From an uncultured Clostridia bacterium (GTDB lineage: Bacteria > Bacillota > Clostridia > Monoglobales > Monoglobaceae), in the NCBI GenBank assembly GCA_910580105.1, contig CAJTWN010000006.1, positions 77,512 through 102,199 on the forward strand: a DNA stretch of 24,688 nucleotides, in the 5' to 3' direction. The position numbers and the translations under genes are program-made. Below, piece by piece: positions 22,428-24,688 of the stretch. The notes beneath the pieces were generated by a model. That model did no database searches, was not told the origin of the DNA, and worked only from the letters and a program-made list of their open reading frames with translations. Position 1 is the stretch's first letter. Every line of letters starts with the position of its first letter.

Positions 22428-22679
22428 TTGTTTGATACAGAGTATAAAATTGAAATTGATTCCGGAGAAGATGTATTTGTAAAAATAAAAATCATCAGTT
22501 GTCCGGCCTCTGTAAAACCCTATGGATTTTATGCTGAAATGTCTGATTTGAAGGGAGAGGTAATTGATTCTGCAGTGGCAGAGGAGATTTTTGTAACAGA
22601 AGCAGAGGCAATTGCCGAACTGAATTTAATGTCAGAATTTCAAATAACGCCCTGTACATTATGTGACATTTTTTATTAG
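22428..22679 (+). CDS. Small hypothetical protein, DUF6514-like pattern
   Basis: An 83-residue acidic, soluble protein. I chose TTG at 22428 because GGAGGG lies seven bases before it; an ATG at 22413 is in frame but has no binding site and would place the Shine-Dalgarno inside the gene. The middle (KPYGFYAEMSD) and the C-terminal pattern (EEIFVTEAEAIAELNLMSEFQITPCTLCDIFY) recall DUF6514 proteins of clostridia, where a YGI strand is followed by a helix and a tP..l.d end; this match is by eye only. It has its own promoter with a palindrome and a terminator, so it is a single-gene unit. Confidence 0.65.
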   Translation: MFDTEYKIEIDSGEDVFVKIKIISCPASVKPYGFYAEMSDLKGEVIDSAVAEEIFVTEAEAIAELNLMSEFQITPCTLCDIFY

Positions 22680-22731
22680 ACCGGGTTTTGCCAAAAGACC
22701 TTTTATTATGACAGCGTATTGGATGTTATTG

Positions 22732-22775
22732 CACAGCACAAAGTGTTTCTAGAGCATTTTGTACTGTGTTTTTTG
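22732..22775 (+). terminator. Terminator of the small hypothetical gene
   Basis: CACAG-c-ACAAA (22732-22742) pairs with TTTGT-a-CTGTG (22758-22768) with one mismatch, followed by TTTTTT. Confidence 0.75.
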
Positions 22776-22798
22776 TTTGGGACAAAATGAAATCCAAC

Positions 22799-22827
22799 TT
22801 GACGAAATCTTTATTTTATAGTAAAAT
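22799..22827 (+). promoter_or_regulatory. Promoter of the copper-amine-oxidase-N/SH3 gene
   Basis: TTGACG (22799-22804), 17 bases, TAAAAT (22822-22827). Confidence 0.75.
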
Positions 22828-22865
22828 AAATTTAATTGAGAGATTCTGTTGAGGAGATGAGTGCG

Positions 22866-24329
22866 GTGAAAAAATGGATAGGCTTTTGCATGATAGCTTG
22901 TTTGAGCCTGGGGTTAACGTTGTTTTCCTGGGCAGCTGAAGGCGATCAGGTCAGGATGTATGTTGATGAGTCGCCAATTGAAATAGATCAGCCGGCAATT
23001 ATTTCAAATTCAAGAACGATGGTTCCGGTTCGGGTAGTTTCCGAAACCCTGGGGTGTAATGTTGAATGGGAAGAAGATACACAGGCCGTCATTGTAACAC
23101 GCGGCGACTTATATTTGGCCATGTTTGTTGGAAATCAAAATGCCTATGATGCAGAAGGCAATGTTTACGATATGGGTGCAGCCCCTTTGATGGTGGCGTA
23201 TCGTACATTAGTGCCTGTTCGCTTCCTCAGTGAATATCTGGGTAAGCCTGTTCAGTGGGATGAGGTGACGAATACGGTCTTTATTAATTCACCGATAGCA
23301 TATGAGAACAATAAAAATACATCAGCATATAAGGTCGCGGAATTAAACTTATTGATTGATCAAATGGCTGATTATGTTCAGAATGGACTTTTTTATGAAG
23401 CAGAGTCTGTGATGGTGTCCATTCCGCAGGAGTTAATTGATGAGGCAAAAATTTCTGCAAAGGGAACGCTGGCACGATATTTAGAACTTACAGATTATAT
23501 ACGTCAAAATTTGGAATTAATGGCCCAGGGATTGCCTAATATGATTGAACAGGAACGCAGTACGGTTACGCAGATTATTGGCCAAGCCCAGGGATTGTAC
23601 AATCAGGGATTATATTATGAAGCGCGGGAAATACTCGCTGGAGTGGCTGGATTTAACCAGTCTGCAGAGCAGATGTGGACAATTCAGTCTTTACGCGAAA
23701 AAATTGAGGCAGGAATTATTAATATCCCATATGCGGACCTGGAGGGAATACGGAAACTTTATCGTTCCGGTTATTACTATGAAGCGTATGCAGCTGTCCA
23801 GTCGTATTTACAGAGAGGGGATTTAAATAATGAACTGAAGGCAAATGCTGAACAGTTGCGGCATCAATGCGAACAGGCGATTAAAAATTATGAAAATACA
23901 TTGGTTGTTGAAAAGAAAATGTATGTTACAAATGTGGCCGAAGCGGTCAATTTCAGAAGTGCTGCATCGGTAACTGCACCAATTATCGGGGCGATTGATT
24001 ACGCTGCCGAAGTTGGTTATATAGAGGACGGCGGTAACAACTATTTTAAGATAAAGTATGATGGTAAATATGGATATGTAAATGCAGACTTTTTGGCAGA
24101 TAAGAAGCCTGCAAATACTGCGACTGGAAGACGATATGTTGTCAGCCGAAACCATGATGTACCGTTGCGGGATATCCCAAGTGCCGCCGGCAATGTATTA
24201 TTTTATATCCCAGATAAGTCCGCAGTGGGGTTTGTAGAAAATGTTCCCGGTGATAAATATACCAGAGTGACCTTTGGTGATTATGTAGGGTATATCGAGC
24301 GAAGCTATTTGTCGACAACACAGGATTAA
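22866..24329 (+). CDS. Exported protein with copper amine oxidase N-terminal domain and two SH3 domains
   Basis: A 487-residue secreted or wall-bound protein. The signal peptide is about 1-24 (KKWIGFCMIACLSLGLTLF, cleavage near SWA-AEG). A copper amine oxidase N-terminal-type domain follows (about 28-140) with its two TMVPVR / TLVPVR motifs; in clostridia this is a surface domain and not an oxidase. The middle (about 155-350) is helical and contains three copies of a G-[LY]-[FY]-YEA motif near 173, 246 and 301. Two bacterial SH3 domains end the protein (about 355-420 and 425-487) and probably bind peptidoglycan. GTG at 22866 is chosen because GAGGAG lies nine bases before it; the ATG at 22857 directly abuts that site. 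Confidence 0.85.
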   Translation: MKKWIGFCMIACLSLGLTLFSWAAEGDQVRMYVDESPIEIDQPAIISNSRTMVPVRVVSETLGCNVEWEEDTQAVIVTRGDLYLAMFVGNQNAYDAEGNVYDMGAAPLMVAYRTLVPVRFLSEYLGKPVQWDEVTNTVFINSPIAYENNKNTSAYKVAELNLLIDQMADYVQNGLFYEAESVMVSIPQELIDEAKISAKGTLARYLELTDYIRQNLELMAQGLPNMIEQERSTVTQIIGQAQGLYNQGLYYEAREILAGVAGFNQSAEQMWTIQSLREKIEAGIINIPYADLEGIRKLYRSGYYYEAYAAVQSYLQRGDLNNELKANAEQLRHQCEQAIKNYENTLVVEKKMYVTNVAEAVNFRSAASVTAPIIGAIDYAAEVGYIEDGGNNYFKIKYDGKYGYVNADFLADKKPANTATGRRYVVSRNHDVPLRDIPSAAGNVLFYIPDKSAVGFVENVPGDKYTRVTFGDYVGYIERSYLSTTQD

Positions 24330-24354
24330 AGATAGGTTAATAAAGAAATGATGC

Positions 24355-24391
24355 AAAAGGATATACCGGGTGTATATCCTTTTCTTTTTTT
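24355..24391 (+). terminator. Terminator of the SH3-protein gene
   Basis: AAAAGGATATAC (24355-24366) / GTATATCCTTTT (24372-24383) with a CGGGT loop, then C and seven Ts. Confidence 0.9.
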
Positions 24392-24483
24392 GGTAAAGAT
24401 ATATATTGTCCTCTTGATTTATGGAAATAAAGAGATATTTTGGGGATTTTTGAAAACTAGTAAGAAAAAAGTAAAAAAAAGGA

Positions 24484-24512
24484 TTGACAAAAGAGAGCGA
24501 CGATAGTATAAT
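24484..24512 (+). promoter_or_regulatory. First of two tandem strong promoters (probable rRNA operon P1)
   Basis: TTGACA (24484-24489), 17 bases, TATAAT (24507-24512), both perfect. An A-rich stretch directly upstream (24463-24480) resembles an UP element. Confidence 0.85.
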
Positions 24513-24619
24513 AAGCAAGTCGTCTCAATGAGAGGACGTTATCAACCAGTTTTACCGGAACCAAGGGATTGTGTATACCGGAAAAATTCATCCGATTTGT
24601 AAAAGAATTAAAAAAAAGG

Positions 24620-24648
24620 TTGACAAAGAGGAAAGAATGTGGTAAGAT
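24620..24648 (+). promoter_or_regulatory. Second tandem promoter (probable rRNA operon P2)
   Basis: TTGACA (24620-24625), 17 bases, TAAGAT (24643-24648), again preceded by an A-tract (24608-24618). No coding frame starts in the remaining 40 bases, and the downstream GC content rises. Tandem promoters with A-tracts and no ribosome site suggest a stable-RNA operon beginning outside the window. Confidence 0.75.
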
Positions 24649-24688
24649 AACAAAGCTTCGTGCCGAGGAGAACTCGAAAGAGAGAGAA

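Overview
The window reads as an ordinary chromosomal segment of a low-to-moderate GC, spore-forming anaerobic Firmicute, most likely a clostridium of the Lachnospirales type. The clues are RNase Y, the sporulation protein YunB, a G5/3D cell-wall protein, a copper-amine-oxidase-N/SH3 surface protein, strong AGGAGG-type Shine-Dalgarno sites and consensus sigma-A promoters. I cannot name the species. I see no insertion sequence, prophage, CRISPR array or tRNA. Nearly all protein genes are familiar families, so the novelty lies in non-coding and regulatory sequence.

Layout. 1-70: 3' end of an unidentified + strand gene whose tail is a 12-bp repeat, sharing a two-way terminator with rny. 224-3245 (- strand): rny, a TIGR04076-family protein and a YoaK/DUF1275 membrane protein. 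3586-5547 (+): a two-gene operon for acetylated, uronate-containing oligosaccharides (GH88 unsaturated glucuronyl hydrolase plus SASA-type esterase). 5740-9275 (+): a heterodimeric ABC exporter. 9376-9789 (+): an Rrf2/IscR-like regulator standing alone. 10069-10392 (+): a gene-free stretch with a complete transcription unit, namely promoter, a 32-bp long-range RNA stem and an intrinsic terminator; this is the best candidate for something undescribed. 10456-11887 (+): a CorA-like transporter and a YfcE-like phosphoesterase. 11976-13289 (-): a cytoplasmic GH13 amylase. 13433-16193 (+): yunB and ligA. 16269-16900 (-): an XRE regulator and its membrane-protein partner behind a symmetric operator. 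17098-19627 (-): glyA and rarA, overlapping by 8 bases. 19815-20462 (+): nth. 20463-21034: AT-rich, without a convincing gene. 21035-24329 (+): a 3D-domain cell-wall protein, a small hypothetical protein and a surface protein. 24484-24648: tandem consensus promoters that probably drive an rRNA or other stable-RNA operon beyond the right edge.

How genes work together. Housekeeping functions (RNA decay, DNA ligation and repair, one-carbon metabolism) are interspersed with small self-regulated units. The GH88/SASA pair would finish degradation of lyase-cut polysaccharides in the cytoplasm. The ABC pair is a classic one-degenerate-site exporter. Convergent gene pairs are separated by two-way terminators, and most units have a clear promoter and terminator, which makes operon boundaries unusually easy to read. 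All identifications come from reading motifs by eye; no database search was run.
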